Assembly (NCBI GenBank): GCA_001275005.1 | Contig: JWZX01002112.1 | Span: 1 to 17,815, forward strand | Direction of reading: 5' to 3' | Source: Chrysochromulina tobinii | Lineage: Eukaryota; Haptophyta; Prymnesiales; Chrysochromulinaceae | DNA length: 17,815 nt | Program-made: the position numbers and the translations under genes | Part shown: positions 16,901 to 17,815 of the stretch, one piece after another | Layout of the letters: the number at the start of each line of letters is the position of its first letter | Numbering within the stretch: the stretch's first letter is position 1 | The notes under the pieces: generated by a model | What the model was told of the DNA's origin: nothing | Seen by the model: the letters and a program-made list of their open reading frames with translations, nothing else | Database searches by the model: none

Positions 16901-17815
16901 GCCCGTCCTTATGCTGCACCTTGAACTCCGCCGATGGCTCTCTGATCGAGCTGCCTTCAGTGATCTCGCCCGTCAGCCAGTCAACGATGGTCTTGTGAAA
17001 GACATGAAACTTGCCTTCGCGCACCGGAAAGAGGAGCGCCGTCGTCTCAAGCACACGCTCCTGCTGCCCACCGCCCCACCGAAGGAGCGCCGCCGCCATT
17101 GCCACCGTGATCGGCTCGCGTGCTGCCGCAATCAGCTCCACGAGGGGCTTTGCCTCGGTCCACGCGGGGTCGACCTGACCCTTGGGAAAGGCGCGCTTGA
17201 AATTGACGGCGTACACCTCGCCCAGACCGGCCGGGAGCGAGTCGAGGTTCTCGAAGTGAATCTCGTGGCCTTCATTGGCCTCACTCTCAAGGTGCTGGCC
17301 GAGCATGTAGGCGTACAAGAAGAGCCCTTCCGCCTTGGCCGAGAGTGCCTCGACTGCTGCGTCCAAGGACGACGTGCTCAGGCGTCCAACGATGAAAGCC
17401 TCGAGCTCCCCGGCATCAACCTTTGTGTCCTGGCAGAGGGCTGGCAGCTCCTCGCGGACCTTCTCGTAATGTACGTGCGCCTCCTTCTTTGCCTCGAGCA
17501 TGTCTACATGGTTGAGCTGGATCTCGCACACGTACCTCGTGCCATCTGAAAGCACGACGCCGGCACACGAGTTGAAGTCGGAGTAGCCCATCGGCGTCGG
17601 CGACGCGTACTTATTCTTGAGCGTGAACACTTCGATGCCAGCCCCCTGGAGCCCCTCGGCAAGCGCGTGTGCCATGCGCGAGCAGCTGGTGAAGCGCAGG
17701 GTGAGCCGCGCGAGGTCCTTGAGCTTATTGGCATGGCCACCGTAGTCGTTCTTCATCTTTTCAGACACCCGTGGCTCAGACTTGATACCCGGTGAGTCGG
17801 CGAACTCGACCCACT
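13977..17815 (-). CDS. STAND/NLR-like protein: RelA/SpoT-like, NACHT-type helical region, WD40 propeller; 11 exons, 5' partial
   Basis: The gene enters from the right edge, with the frame open through 17815, so the N-terminus is missing. Exon 1 (16154-17815) carries a RelA/SpoT-like region (from about nt 17815 to 17450; [24 protein letters not shown]), then a helical/winged-helix region typical of NACHT proteins ([37 protein letters not shown]), then the first WD40-like strands. Nine exons of one blade each follow: 15961-16089, 15767-15895, 15572-15700, 15377-15505, 15183-15311, 14987-15115, 14793-14921, 14583-14726 and 14389-14517. The last exon is 13977-14323, ending in TGA. All introns are phase 1 and all exons are open in frame. 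Typical blade text is [15 protein letters not shown] and IKVWDSG. Such proteins sense a ligand through the propeller and signal by oligomerising; no Walker A motif is visible here, so the role is open. Confidence 0.8.
14324..16153 (-). repeat. Tandem array of about 195-bp exon-plus-intron units coding WD40 blades
   Basis: Ten copies of a conserved exon-start motif (plus strand CCAGTTTGCCTGCCAGACAA or near copies) occur at spacings of 194, 209, 195, 194, 196, 194, 195, 195 and 194 bp. Each unit is one 43-codon blade exon plus one 64-67-nt intron; the 209-bp unit has a 15-nt longer exon (14583-14726). Intron 7 with exon 14793-14921 closely matches intron 9 with exon 14389-14517, down to the variant branch motif CTAAC, which shows that duplications of more than one unit took place. 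Confidence 0.92.
15896..15960 (-). other. Representative of ten phase-1 introns in the WD40 array
   Basis: This 65-nt intron begins GTGCGCC and ends CTGGCAG, with ACTGAC about 25-30 nt before the 3' end. The other nine are 16090-16153, 15701-15766, 15506-15571, 15312-15376, 15116-15182, 14922-14986, 14727-14792, 14518-14582 and 14324-14388. Nine begin GTGCGCC and the last begins GTGCGCT. All end in CAG, and each has CTGAC, CTGAT or CTAAC at the same place. Joining the exons gives W-D-S-G-K-L-E, the expected turn between blades. Left in, their lengths shift the frame at nearly every unit. Confidence 0.85.

Noticed and set aside
1-17815. tRNA or rRNA genes
   Set aside because: I looked for T-arm and acceptor patterns by eye in the gaps and found none that fold.

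Overview
The window looks like nuclear DNA of a GC-rich microalga. A haptophyte is my best guess, with a pelagophyte or other alga possible. Three things argue against a prokaryote: a tyrosine-recombinase retrotransposon, a NACHT/WD40 gene with ten short GT-AG introns carrying CTGAC/CTAAC branch-like motifs, and intron- and minisatellite-bearing genes spaced by long gaps. I could not search a database, so the taxon is an inference.

Positions 141-8658 (minus strand) hold one large retroelement. Read 5' to 3' on the minus strand it has: a gag-like ORF (8658-5110); an in-frame TAG followed at once by more coding sequence in the same frame (5109 to about 4500); a frame change; an ORF with a reverse transcriptase (all three catalytic Asp, YTDD box) joined to a C5-methyltransferase-like fold (1751-4534); and an overlapping ORF for a tyrosine recombinase (141-1970). 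This is DIRS-like logic, copying by RT and integration by a tyrosine recombinase, but I see no RNase H. I found no terminal repeats, so the element's ends are not fixed.

Positions 8659-10500 hold a short divergent spacer, a Lys/Ala/Pro-rich low-complexity protein gene (8768-9361, plus strand), a possible 48-residue ORF tail-to-tail with it (9364-9510, minus strand), and about 1 kb with no convincing gene.

Positions 10501-12778 (plus strand) hold a TPR plus 2-oxoglutarate/Fe(II) dioxygenase gene. It needs one frame change, best explained by an intron of about 420 nt that would contain an 8-copy 30-bp minisatellite. Two further tandem repeats (57 bp x3 and 30 bp x3) are translated and sit between the HxD motif and the distal iron-binding His.

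Positions 12779-13976 are a convergent intergenic region. Positions 13977-17815 (minus strand) hold a STAND/NLR-like gene that runs off the window's right edge: a RelA/SpoT-like region, a NACHT-type helical/winged-helix region with no visible P-loop, then WD40 blades. The blades lie in a tandem array of about 195-bp units, each one blade exon (129 nt, once 144) plus one 64-67-nt phase-1 intron. Read without splicing it looks like a heap of frameshifted ORFs; with the introns removed every exon is open and in frame. This exon-intron array is the most striking structure in the window.
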